Origin: Taishania sp036758285
Lineage (GTDB): Bacteria; Bacteroidota; Bacteroidia; Flavobacteriales_D; Crocinitomicaceae
DNA: 28,046 bases
Direction of reading: 5' to 3'
NCBI GenBank assembly: GCA_036758285.1
Contig: DAIOWV010000039.1
Location: 1-28,046 of the forward strand
A model generated the notes under the pieces. That model ran no database searches. It saw nothing but the letters and a program-made list of their open reading frames with translations, and was not told where the DNA came from. A program made the position numbers and the translations under genes. This document shows, in pieces, positions 1 to 8,110 of the stretch. The number at the start of each line of letters is the position of its first letter. Within the stretch, counting starts at the first letter, position 1.

Positions 1-3000
1 TTACTGTTGTTGTACCCAAAGTAAATGTTGAGCCACTTGCATGAGAAGTTGTAATGGTTGGTGTGCCACAGTTATCTGTTGCTGTTGGAGCTGTCCATGT
101 TGCAACCGCTCCACATGTACCTGGATCATTGTTCAACGTGATATTGGATGGACATGCCGTAAGCACTGGGTTTGTATTATCTGTTACTGTAACAGTGAAT
201 GAACATGAATCGATGTTTCCGCATTCATCTGTAGCATAAATCCAAATAGTCGTATCGTTTGAAATTAACGTTCCTTGTGCAATTGATTGTGTTATAGTTA
301 CAACCCCACCACAATTATCGACAACATCCAAATTGGGGTTATTAACAAAATTCGGTAATGTAACACCACAAGATAAATTATCTGCAAAAAGAATCGTATC
401 GGAAACACAAGTCAAAAAAGTCGGAGCAATTGAATCATTCACCTCAATTACTTGTACGTGTTGAATTTCATTTCCAGCATCATCTATTGCTGAAAATAAT
501 CGAACTACATTTTTTTTATTATCACAAAGAGCTGTATCATATGCACTAACTCTAACTCTATTTATAAAACGTGAATAATCACCGCTGTAATACGTTCCCG
601 AGTTATGGTAGATATCTTCCCAGCCAACATTTGTCGTAAATGTATCTATAGGCATAGGTGATACTATACTTGTAGGATATCCAATACTTGCGGCTAATAA
701 TACTGTACCTGGAGAACTTATTGTAAATGCATATAAAGTATTGGGAAGCAAAATTGTATGATTAGCATCACTTAATGTATATTCTGCAATAGAACCTGAA
801 GCTGTAAAACTACCCAATGTGGTTATTAAAGTTCCTGGTGTAGAATCATTTGCATTAACATTGTGAAGACTTACTGTAGCAGTAGCAGAACCTGGAACAG
901 CAACAAAAGTAATGTCATCAAGTCTTGTCATTACAGGTCCTGTTTTAAATATGATCTTTCCAACACTTTCTGGAGACCATGTAAATGTACCATAACTTGA
1001 AGGGCTCCAAAAATAATTTGAATATCCCAATACAATCGAATCATTTAATCCTATTTCATATTCGGTTACTGTTGAAGTAACACTCCCACAATTATCAACT
1101 GCATTTAGTGCTACTCCAGGTAAAACATCTGAACTACAAGAAACAGAGTAATCTAAAGGAAGTGCATCTGTAAAAACAGGAGGAATACTATCTATAGGAG
1201 AAATCATTATTGTATCATCTACAACACAACCATCTCCATAATTAACTCTAATATTATAAGTTCCAAAGTTGGTTACCCATAATGAATCTGCTGTAGAACC
1301 ATCATTCCATAAAAACGTAGTGTAAGGATTTGGATAGAAACCATCTGTTTTCAAAACAAAGGGTGTAATGGGACAAGGAACTGTTAAATCAGGGCCTAAA
1401 CCAACAATTGTTCCTCCCGTTGGTGGTGCAAAATTGATATTCAAATTGTTTCCCGCATTTGTACTCTGAGATCCCATTTGTAAAGTAGAATAAGAACCTG
1501 TTGCATCAATATCACGAATATTCACATAATCATAATCAACACTTCCTGCTAATACATTTAAATTTGCACGTGTACCTGCAACCGAAGATTGTAAAAATGT
1601 GACAAAACATGGATTACCAGAAGTATATAAGCGGTTGTTTATCGTATAAGTACTACCACTTTGAAAAGTATACGTTTTTCCTGCAGAAAAAATCAAAGTA
1701 TCAAAAACCTGATTACCATTATAAAGGTAACCTCCTCCTGCAAAAGTAACTTTATTGGCTGTTAACCCTCCCGATAATCCAGCTGAAGGACTTAAAGTAT
1801 TCACAAAAGAAATATTATGATAAACATGACCTGAATTTGTGTACATAGTTGCACCATTTGTACTATGGGTCATGTTGCCATGAAAAATAATATGACTTGT
1901 CCCTGCATTTAAAGTAGCTCCAGTATTGTTATAAGACCAAGGGTAATTAGCATACATGATATTGATCGTAGAACTACCTAAATTTAAAAAACGAATTTCT
2001 GTTGATCCTGAGCCAATACCTCCTGATGCAAAATTTGCCGTTGTTACAGTTCTATCATTGGTAGTAAATGTTCCTTTAGTTAATTTTATAGTGGCTATAC
2101 TTGATGCACCATCTCGAGTACGAAGATCATCTTGCAATGTCCAACCTCCAATACCATCGAAAGTTATATAACCATTCAGCTGGGTACCATTAGTCGTAAT
2201 GGTTTCTGTCAAATCTGAAGACTTGAAAAGTGTTTGATCAACTGTATAAACCATCCCAGATTGTAAGGTAATCGAACCGAAAATATTTAACGGATTTAAA
2301 CTACCACCTGTAATAACTGGCGTATTTAATGCTCCAACCCAAGTCATGTCATGGCAATAATGACCTACTCCATTTAAATTAACAATTTGATTTACAGAAG
2401 AAAAACCACTATTAGCATTAAATTCTACATTATCTATTGGCGTTGGAATACATCCACCTCCAACAGGCGGAAAAACACCATCATTAAGTAAAGACCAATG
2501 ATTTACATCATTCCAATTTCCTGCTCCACCAACCCAATATAAAGTACGTCCAATTGCTGGAGGAAAACTAATATTTGATGTATTTCCTAAATCAACTGAA
2601 TTATTAGCAACCACAGGAACAGAACCTGTTGCTCTTATTCCATAAATTAAAGTATTATTTAAACTAACTAAAACTCCAGGTGTAAAGTCCATCGTTACTT
2701 GACTGCTATTTGAAGAGCTGATTTGAATTAGACCTGTACAAACAGGTGCGGAAGCTTCAAATAAATTATTAATTGTTTTGATCCCTCCTGGTTCTAAAGT
2801 ATATGCTTTTCCTGCAGAAAAAATCAAAGTATCAAAAACCTGATTACTATTATAAAGGTAACCTCCTCCTGCAAAAGTAACTTTATTGGCTGTTAACCCT
2901 CCCGATAATCCAGCTGAAGGACTTAAAGTATTCACAAAAGAAATATTATGATAAACATGACCTGAATTTGTGTACATAGTTGCACCATTTGTACTATGGG

Positions 3001-3748
3001 TCATGTTGCCATGAAAAATAATATGACTTGTCCCTGCATTTAAAGTAGCTCCAGTATTGTTATAAGACCAAGGGTAATTAGCATACATGATATTGATCGT
3101 AGAACTACCTAAATTTAAAAAACGAATTTCTGTTGATCCTGAGCCAATACCTCCTGATGCAAAATTTGCCGTTGTTACAGTTCTATCATTGGTAGTAAAT
3201 GTTCCTTTAGTTAATTTTATAGTGGCTATACTTGATGCACCATCTCGAGTACGAAGATCATCTTGCAATGTCCAACCTCCAATACCATCGAAAGTTATAT
3301 AACCATTCAGCTGGGTACCATTAGTCGTAATGGTTTCTGTCAAATCTGAAGACTTGAAAAGTGTTTGATCAACTGTATAAACCATCCCAGATTGTAAGGT
3401 AATCGAACCGAAAATATTTAACGGATTTAAACTACCACCTGTAATGACTGGTGTATTTAATGCTCCAACCCAAGTCATATCGTGGCAATTTGCAGTTACA
3501 TTTATTGTCACAGTATTACTACCTACAGTAAAACCACTACTGCCATTAAAAATAACATTATCATTTTGAGAAGGCACTACAGGATGAAGAGTTGAACCCC
3601 CAGATGTTGTAGCCCAATGGTTAATATCACTCCAATTTCCTGCTCCACCTACCCAATAGTAATCAGCAGAAAAAGATGCAAACGAAATTATAGAGAAGCA
3701 GAGTAAGTAAAAAACATGTTTTACTTTTTCAGAGTTTAGATTTTTCAT
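1..3748 (-). CDS. Large secreted surface protein with YWVGG/GNW modules and HYR domains (3' end outside window)
   Basis: An open frame runs from an ATG at 3748 to the left edge without a stop (1249 codons), so the C-terminus is missing. Residues 1-28 form a signal peptide (basic start, hydrophobic core around FYLLCFSIISFASFSA). The mature protein opens with YWVGGAGNW (about residue 30), and a second YWVGGAGNW motif occurs near residue 404, so two modules of about 375 residues follow each other. They share a nearly identical stretch of about 229 residues (residues ~87-316 and ~464-693). The distal part carries HYR-type repeats with the hallmarks VDNCG, DNCG and FTLGTTTV (about residues 1090-1249). 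This architecture is typical of Bacteroidota adhesin-like cell-surface proteins exported by T9SS; the sorting domain would lie beyond the window. Function is not known; adhesion is an inference. The gene sits directly downstream of a terminator with its own candidate promoter. Confidence 0.85.
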   Translation of the reverse strand, partial: MKNLNSEKVKHVFYLLCFSIISFASFSADYYWVGGAGNWSDINHWATTSGGSTLHPVVPSQNDNVIFNGSSGFTVGSNTVTINVTANCHDMTWVGALNTPVITGGSLNPLNIFGSITLQSGMVYTVDQTLFKSSDLTETITTNGTQLNGYITFDGIGGWTLQDDLRTRDGASSIATIKLTKGTFTTNDRTVTTANFASGGIGSGSTEIRFLNLGSSTINIMYANYPWSYNNTGATLNAGTSHIIFHGNMTHSTNGATMYTNSGHVYHNISFVNTLSPSAGLSGGLTANKVTFAGGGYLYNSNQVFDTLIFSAGKAYTLEPGGIKTINNLFEASAPVCTGLIQISSSNSSQVTMDFTPGVLVSLNNTLIYGIRATGSVPVVANNSVDLGNTSNISFPPAIGRTLYWVGGAGNWNDVNHWSLLNDGVFPPVGGGCIPTPIDNVEFNANSGFSSVNQIVNLNGVGHYCHDMTWVGALNTPVITGGSLNPLNIFGSITLQSGMVYTVDQTLFKSSDLTETITTNGTQLNGYITFDGIGGWTLQDDLRTRDGASSIATIKLTKGTFTTNDRTVTTANFASGGIGSGSTEIRFLNLGSSTINIMYANYPWSYNNTGATLNAGTSHIIFHGNMTHSTNGATMYTNSGHVYHNISFVNTLSPSAGLSGGLTANKVTFAGGGYLYNGNQVFDTLIFSAGKTYTFQSGSTYTINNRLYTSGNPCFVTFLQSSVAGTRANLNVLAGSVDYDYVNIRDIDATGSYSTLQMGSQSTNAGNNLNINFAPPTGGTIVGLGPDLTVPCPITPFVLKTDGFYPNPYTTFLWNDGSTADSLWVTNFGTYNIRVNYGDGCVVDDTIMISPIDSIPPVFTDALPLDYSVSCSSDVLPGVALNAVDNCGSVTSTVTEYEIGLNDSIVLGYSNYFWSPSSYGTFTWSPESVGKIIFKTGPVMTRLDDITFVAVPGSATATVSLHNVNANDSTPGTLITTLGSFTASGSIAEYTLSDANHTILLPNTLYAFTISSPGTVLLAASIGYPTSIVSPMPIDTFTTNVGWEDIYHNSGTYYSGDYSRFINRVRVSAYDTALCDNKKNVVRLFSAIDDAGNEIQHVQVIEVNDSIAPTFLTCVSDTILFADNLSCGVTLPNFVNNPNLDVVDNCGGVVTITQSIAQGTLISNDTTIWIYATDECGNIDSCSFTVTVTDNTNPVLTACPSNITLNNDPGTCGAVATWTAPTATDNCGTPTITTSHASGSTFTLGTTTV
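1671..2358. repeat. Intragenic direct repeat, copy A
   Basis: Copy A of a 688-bp direct repeat; it matches 2802-3489 at a constant offset of 1131 bp (377 codons, in frame). By eye only seven mismatches are present (1673, 1675, 1737, 2315, 2321, 2348, 2351), all near the ends, leaving 1738-2314 (577 bp) identical. It encodes part of the repeated module of the large surface protein. Confidence 0.9.
2802..3489. repeat. Intragenic direct repeat, copy B
   Basis: Copy B of the 688-bp repeat, nearer the N-terminus of the surface protein. The sequences immediately on either side differ clearly from those flanking copy A, although the flanks still encode related YWVGG/GNW module segments. Confidence 0.9.
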
Positions 3749-3776
3749 TATGAATTTATTCTTGTTTTTAAGATTA

Positions 3777-3784
3777 CAAAACTA
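3777..3784 (-). promoter_or_regulatory. Candidate -7 box (TAGTTTTG) for the large surface protein
   Basis: On the minus strand TAGTTTTG fits the Bacteroidota -7 consensus TAnnTTTG. It would start transcription near 3770, about 22 nt before the ATG at 3748. No TTG -33 element is visible at the usual distance. Confidence 0.45.
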
Positions 3785-3827
3785 ACATAAAGAACTTAAA
3801 AACCTATTTTTTGACTGGTTATAACAA

Positions 3828-3863
3828 AAAAACACTCATTTTTCAATAAAAATGAGTGTTTTT
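3828..3863 (-). terminator. Strong hairpin terminator after menB
   Basis: A perfect 16-bp stem (AAAAACACTCATTTTT and its complement) with a 4-nt loop lies 44 nt downstream of the menB stop. Its ends are A/T-rich, giving a T-tract in either direction, so it could stop transcription from both sides. It separates the menB operon from the surface-protein gene on the same strand. Confidence 0.85.
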
Positions 3864-3906
3864 GATATTAAATCGAATCTATAATATACTCCGAAAAAAT
3901 TTATTC

Positions 3907-4740
3907 TTAAGGAAATTTCGGGAATTTAGAAAAATCTCTTTGACGTTTTTCTAAAAAAGCATTTCGTCCTTCAACTGCCTCTTCCGTCATATAAATCAAA
4001 CGAGTGGCTTCACCTGCATATACTTGTTGACCAACTAAACCATCATCGATTAGATTAAAGCCAAATTTTGCCATTTTCACAGCAGTTGGACTCTTCGTTA
4101 AAATTTCTTGTGCCCAATCATAAGCAGTCTGCTCCAGTTCTTCATGAGGTATAACAGCATTAACCATCCCCATATCAAAAGCTTCCTGAGCAGTATATGA
4201 TCGACCTAAAAAGAAAATTTCACGTGCTCTCTTTTGTCCAACCTGGCGAGCTAAATATGCTGAACCAAATCCGCCATCCACGCTAGCAACATCCACATCA
4301 GTTTGCTTGAAAATCGCATGCTCCTTGCTGGCCAAAGTCAGATCGCAAACTACGTGTAAACTGTGTCCGCCACCGACAGCCCAACCTGGAACAACCGCTA
4401 TTACAACCTTATTCATAAAACGAATTTGACGTTGCACATCTAAAATATTAAATCGATTTACTCCATCTTCACCTTTGTAACCAGTTGTTGATCGAACACG
4501 TTGATCGCCTCCAGAACAAAATGCCCAACCACCATCTTTTGGCGAAGGCCCCTCACCACTGATCAAAACAACACCAATTTCAAGTGATTCATGAGCAATA
4601 ATCAATGCTTCTAATAATTCAGAAACTGTTTTAGGTCTAAAAGCATTCCTAACTTCAGGTCTATTAAAAGCAATTCTTGCAACACCGTTACATTGTTTGA
4701 ACGTAATATCTTGGTATTCTTTGATTGTTGTCCACTCCAT
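3907..4740 (-). CDS. menB: 1,4-dihydroxy-2-naphthoyl-CoA synthase (MenB)
   Basis: Crotonase-fold enzyme of menaquinone biosynthesis; it closes o-succinylbenzoyl-CoA to 1,4-dihydroxy-2-naphthoyl-CoA in the cytoplasm. The 277-residue length matches the family (E. coli 285). Visible motifs are FNRPEVRNAFRP (25-36), CSGGDQRVR (75-83), GWAVGGGHSLHVVCDL (119-134, oxyanion-hole region) and KQTDVDVASVDGGFGS (145-160), with D155 at the conserved catalytic aspartate position. At the position of E. coli Gly156 (which binds the bicarbonate cofactor) there is D148, as in the bicarbonate-independent type II enzymes. It is the last gene of a probable operon with the SPOR protein and the MBL hydrolase and is followed by a hairpin terminator. 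None of the other men genes are in the window. Assignment is secure. Confidence 0.95.
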   Translation of the reverse strand: MEWTTIKEYQDITFKQCNGVARIAFNRPEVRNAFRPKTVSELLEALIIAHESLEIGVVLISGEGPSPKDGGWAFCSGGDQRVRSTTGYKGEDGVNRFNILDVQRQIRFMNKVVIAVVPGWAVGGGHSLHVVCDLTLASKEHAIFKQTDVDVASVDGGFGSAYLARQVGQKRAREIFFLGRSYTAQEAFDMGMVNAVIPHEELEQTAYDWAQEILTKSPTAVKMAKFGFNLIDDGLVGQQVYAGEATRLIYMTEEAVEGRNAFLEKRQRDFSKFPKFP

Positions 4741-4815
4741 TTTAAAAATTTAGATTACGAATTTAGCAATTACTTATTATTGTCTGAGAAATTCTTAATG
4801 TACCTATTAGATTTA

Positions 4816-6090
4816 TTATTTTTTTATCCAAAACTTCCCTACACTTTGTACAGCTCCTTGATTCATTGTATAATCATCCATCGTATGAAATGAAGCGGCA
4901 CTAATTGTATGTAAACCACCATAAACACCAATAATCTCAGCAGGAAAACCTTCAGATTTTAATTTTTCAACAAATTTAATGGCATTTGATTCTTCTCCAA
5001 ATGAACCCACAATTATTTGAATAGGTAAATGTTTATCAACTCGTAAACCTTTAGAAACCTTTGCTTCCGTTTTTTGCTCAACGACTTCAGTTGGTTTTTG
5101 AATATCATTTTTTACCTCCTGATTTTCAATAACTTCACCTTCATTCTTTTCAATATTTTCTTCAGGAGTTTTTTCAACTTCTTCTTTCGTTTCTGATATT
5201 GAAGATGTAGTCTGTTCTGTTTTTTTACTGCCTCCAGCTAAAAAAGGAATTTTCGATTGAAAATCTTTGTAATTAAAGCCGATATATGAAACTCCTGCAA
5301 TAAGTAAAAAAAGCAATAAAAGGCCAACAAGTCTTCCTAATTTAAGTGGTTTTTTGTCTTTTTTAGTTTTTTCTAAAATAGGTTTCTTTGGTTTTTCAGG
5401 TTTATAATTCAAAGGAGGAAGATCTAAATCATCTTTCCATTGCTCTTCTTCGCTAGAAACTTCTATCTTCTCATTTACAATTGTAGCTTGTTCTTGTAAA
5501 TTACTTTCAATAGTATTGATTATATTATTTTCATCCGGAATTTCAATATTAATAGGGGTAACAACTTCCTCTACTTTAGGCGAAACCTCTTCAACAATCT
5601 CTTTTGTTTCTTCAACGATTGTATCTGCCTTTATTTCTTCTTCAATTTTTGGAACCTCAACTATTGGTGTTATTGTTTCAACAATTTTCTCCTCGTTAAT
5701 CTCTTCAACAACTTCTTCAATTATTGGTTGAGTGGTTTCAACAACAGATATTAGTGCCTCTTCTTCTTTTGTTTCAGAAGTAATTGGAGAGAACAATACA
5801 TCTCCACTCCCATCCTTACTAAAAACACCGATCTGATTGATTACATATTTTCTTCCTTGATTAATTTCAGAATTAATTTCATCAATAAAATGTTGAACTT
5901 TATCTTTAGCAACACTGATATCTACGCCATCAATTTCAGCCACTTTTTTTTCAAGCGAACCATCATTATGTTTAAGAAATGGCATAAACATTAATTCATT
6001 TGTTGACCTACTAACGACAGTTAACGCTCCAAAACCTGGAATAATTAACGTATTTTCTTCTTTAAAAAAATCAATTAAATAGTTATGCAT
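4816..6090 (-). CDS. HU-CCDC81/SPOR domain transmembrane protein
   Basis: A 424-residue bitopic protein. Residues 1-100 resemble the prokaryotic HU-CCDC81 domain (HNYLIDFFKEENTLIIPGFGAL at the start is summarised here as an early IIPGFGAL motif), a fold related to HU DNA-binding proteins. Residues 107-218 are a very acidic E/V/I-rich linker, 228-250 a basic P/K-rich stretch, and 253-273 a single transmembrane helix (LVGLLLLFLLIAGVSYIGF). A second charged linker follows, and 354-424 match a SPOR domain (PIQIIVGSFGEESNAIKFVE), which in known members binds denuded glycan at division septa. By topology the HU-like part is cytoplasmic and the SPOR part periplasmic. It starts 17 nt after the MBL gene's stop, suggesting cotranscription; menB follows after 75 nt. 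Role at the division site is inferred from SPOR. Confidence 0.85.
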   Translation of the reverse strand: MHNYLIDFFKEENTLIIPGFGALTVVSRSTNELMFMPFLKHNDGSLEKKVAEIDGVDISVAKDKVQHFIDEINSEINQGRKYVINQIGVFSKDGSGDVLFSPITSETKEEEALISVVETTQPIIEEVVEEINEEKIVETITPIVEVPKIEEEIKADTIVEETKEIVEEVSPKVEEVVTPINIEIPDENNIINTIESNLQEQATIVNEKIEVSSEEEQWKDDLDLPPLNYKPEKPKKPILEKTKKDKKPLKLGRLVGLLLLFLLIAGVSYIGFNYKDFQSKIPFLAGGSKKTEQTTSSISETKEEVEKTPEENIEKNEGEVIENQEVKNDIQKPTEVVEQKTEAKVSKGLRVDKHLPIQIIVGSFGEESNAIKFVEKLKSEGFPAEIIGVYGGLHTISAASFHTMDDYTMNQGAVQSVGKFWIKK

Positions 6091-6107
6091 AAGTGTAGTT
6101 ATTTTAA

Positions 6108-6965
6108 TTAGCTAAACAATTCATTAAACGCAAAGGTCTTATCTAATCGAGCACCTTTTTCTGTGTTTTGAATGGTACAAATTTCGTTTACACTATCGTG
6201 TTCTAAAAATAGATAATAATTATTTTCAACTGCATTTATTAAAAACTTCTCTTTTTCAGTTAAAGTTATCAATGGACGTGTATCATACCCCATCACGTAT
6301 GGCAATGGAATATGCCCCGTACTTGGCAATAAATCAGCCATAAATACAATGGTTTTATCTTGATAACGTATGTGTGGAATCATCATACTTTCAGTATGTC
6401 CATCAACAAAAAGCACATCAATATTTGAAAAAACATTTTTGGTAAAATCACCTATTCTATTTACAAATTGTAGTTGACCACTTTCTTTAATTGGCAAAAT
6501 ATTTTCAGTTAAAAAAGAAGCTTTTTCACGAGGATTTGGTTCCGTTGCCCATTTCCAATGATTTTCAGTACTCCAATAAATTGCGTTTTTAAATACTGGT
6601 TCAAATCCTGTCCGGTCTTTATTCCATTGGATTGCACCTCCACAATGGTCAAAATGCAAATGTGTTAGAAATACATCTGTGATATCATCTGCATGAAAGC
6701 CAAGTCGTTTAAGATTTCCATGAAGCGAATCATCTCCATTTAAAAAATAATGAGAAAAGAATTTTTCACTTTGTTTATCACCAATACCAGCATCTATCAA
6801 GATTAATCGATCACCATCTTCAATAAGTAGGCTTCTCATTGACCAATCGCACATATTGTTTGCATCAGCAGGATTCGTTTTTGACCACATCGATTTTGGA
6901 ACGACTCCAAACATAGCCCCGCCATCTAATTTAAAGTTACCTGTGTTTAATGGATATATTTTCAT
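6108..6965 (-). CDS. MBL-fold metallo-hydrolase
   Basis: A 285-residue metallo-beta-lactamase-fold hydrolase with a complete metal site: HLHFDH (102-107), H190 in VDGHTES, D211 in FMADLLPS, and H256 near the C-terminus in LEHDS. The pattern is like lactonase/hydrolase-type MBL proteins of Bacteroidota, but the substrate cannot be told from sequence. There is no signal peptide, so it is probably cytoplasmic. A longer frame reaches a TTG at 7010, but that codon falls inside the candidate -7 box on this strand, and MKIYPLNTG fits the usual family N-terminus, so the ATG at 6965 is chosen. First gene of the probable operon with the HU/SPOR protein and menB. Confidence 0.88.
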   Translation of the reverse strand: MKIYPLNTGNFKLDGGAMFGVVPKSMWSKTNPADANNMCDWSMRSLLIEDGDRLILIDAGIGDKQSEKFFSHYFLNGDDSLHGNLKRLGFHADDITDVFLTHLHFDHCGGAIQWNKDRTGFEPVFKNAIYWSTENHWKWATEPNPREKASFLTENILPIKESGQLQFVNRIGDFTKNVFSNIDVLFVDGHTESMMIPHIRYQDKTIVFMADLLPSTGHIPLPYVMGYDTRPLITLTEKEKFLINAVENNYYLFLEHDSVNEICTIQNTEKGARLDKTFAFNELFS

Positions 6966-6999
6966 TTGATATGAATCGTAAAGGAAATTCGTTATTCTA

Positions 7000-7007
7000 C
7001 AAATATG
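7000..7007 (-). promoter_or_regulatory. Weak candidate -7 box (CATATTTG) for the MBL operon
   Basis: One mismatch to TAnnTTTG on the minus strand; it would initiate near 6993 and give a leader of about 28 nt before the ATG at 6965. Weak, no clear -33 element. Confidence 0.3.
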
Positions 7008-7053
7008 CAATTTTTTATTGATAAACAGTTTAAAACTTCAGATTAGTTTAATA

Positions 7054-7086
7054 ACCTGAGTTCGATTAAAAATTACATTCAGGTTA
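7054..7086. repeat. 33-bp dispersed palindromic repeat, copy 1
   Basis: Identical over 33 bp to 21433-21465, in the same orientation. Its ends form an inverted repeat: with one more base on the left, TAACCTGA at 7052-7059 pairs with TCAGGTTA at 7079-7086 around a 19-nt A/T-rich centre. This copy lies between two divergent genes. Confidence 0.85.
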
Positions 7087-7167
7087 ATAACATTTCCAAT
7101 TCATTTTGGATAAAAATCAAATTTCTAGATGATTTATGTTTTTATTATTTTTACAAAAAAATCAGCA

Positions 7168-8031
7168 ATGAAAAACATTTTTAAAATTGGGTATTCAATT
7201 ATTTTTTTGCTTTTAATAATTGTTTCTTGTAAAAAAGAAACCCCGCAAGAAGACCCTAATTTCAAACCTGCTACTTCAGCATACAACGTCAGTTATGGGC
7301 CAGAACCAGAACAATCATTAGATATTCGATTACCTGAAAACAGAAGTATTGATTCAACAAAAATTTTGGTTTTCATTCATGGTGGAAATTGGACTTCAGG
7401 AAATAAAACAAACATCAACGTTCACACTCAAAATTTTATAAATGAATTGCCCAAGTATGCCATTATCTCTCTCAACTATAGATTATTTTCGAATGACCCA
7501 TATAAAAATGAATTTCCAACTCAAGAATTAGATGTTAAACTCGCATTGGATTTCATCAAGTCAAAAACAACAAGCTGGGATATTTCGAATGACATAACTT
7601 TAGTTGGAATCGATGCTGGAGCTCACTTAGCTTTAATTCAAGCATATAAACACAATACGGACCAAACAATCAAAGCAGTTGGTGCATTTTCTCCTATTAC
7701 AAATCTTGCGGAAGGTTTTGACAATCCTCAATCTATCAAAACAATAATTGAGCAAATCACAGGTGGGACACCATCTGAAAAACCTCTTATCTACGCAGAA
7801 TCGAGCCCAATAAATTATCTTTCAACAAGTATACCAACCATTTTAATTCATGGGGCAACTAATGAATTAATACCTATTACACAAAGTATTGCATTGAAAG
7901 ACTCACTTACTAATTTAGGTAAGCCGGTTGAATTTATTTCAATTCCAAACCAAGGAAACTTAATTAAACCAGCACAATATACGGATGCTATCAAAAAAAT
8001 TGGATTATTTTTTAAAGAACATAATCCATAA
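7168..8031 (+). CDS. Alpha/beta-hydrolase-fold lipoprotein, catalytic triad apparently lost
   Basis: A 287-residue protein. The start at ATG 7168 is preferred to the upstream ATG at 7129 because it begins a lipoprotein signal (MKNIFKIGYSIIF...LIIVSC) with the lipobox cysteine at C21. The mature part has an alpha/beta-hydrolase (BD-FAE/carboxylesterase-like) layout: HGGNW (71-75, oxyanion-hole motif), ISLNYRLF, and the nucleophile elbow. That elbow reads GIDAGAH (147-153), where family members normally have G-x-S-x-G, so Asp149 replaces the serine. The expected acid region reads HGATNELIP and the expected histidine region SIPNQGN has no histidine. It is therefore likely a non-hydrolytic or altered-chemistry member, anchored to the envelope. 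It is divergent from the MBL operon and upstream of the cysteine desulfurase, with no obvious joint function. Confidence 0.8.
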   Translation: MKNIFKIGYSIIFLLLIIVSCKKETPQEDPNFKPATSAYNVSYGPEPEQSLDIRLPENRSIDSTKILVFIHGGNWTSGNKTNINVHTQNFINELPKYAIISLNYRLFSNDPYKNEFPTQELDVKLALDFIKSKTTSWDISNDITLVGIDAGAHLALIQAYKHNTDQTIKAVGAFSPITNLAEGFDNPQSIKTIIEQITGGTPSEKPLIYAESSPINYLSTSIPTILIHGATNELIPITQSIALKDSLTNLGKPVEFISIPNQGNLIKPAQYTDAIKKIGLFFKEHNP

Positions 8032-8066
8032 AGCTTCTTGTATCACTTGTTAAAATCGTAAATAAT

Positions 8067-8096
8067 TTGCCAAGTGAATTAGTAATTTTAACTTTG
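8067..8096 (+). promoter_or_regulatory. Consensus Bacteroidota promoter of the cysteine desulfurase gene
   Basis: TTG at 8067-8069, a 19-bp spacer and TAACTTTG at 8089-8096 match the TTG/TAnnTTTG promoter. The start would be near 8103, about 8 nt before the ATG. An inverted pair TCACTTG (8043-8049) / CAAGTGA (8071-8077) straddles the -33 element and could be an operator or the upstream gene's terminator. Confidence 0.7.
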
Positions 8097-8110
8097 TAAA
8101 AAAATATAAA

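Noticed and set aside
1956..3302. Two identical 71-codon plus-strand frames at 1956-2171 and 3087-3302
   Set aside because: They are antisense to the repeated segment of the large surface-protein gene; identity simply reflects the 688-bp repeat.
1671..3489. CRISPR array or composite transposon suggested by long direct repeats
   Set aside because: The repeats are coding, in frame, 688 bp long and only two; no transposase or spacer structure is present.
3828..3863. Regulatory RNA or attenuator
   Set aside because: A perfect stem with T-tract just after the menB stop is fully explained as a terminator.
6966..7010. Longer N-terminus of the MBL hydrolase from the TTG at 7010
   Set aside because: The TTG overlaps a candidate -7 box, and the extra 15 residues do not resemble the family N-terminus.
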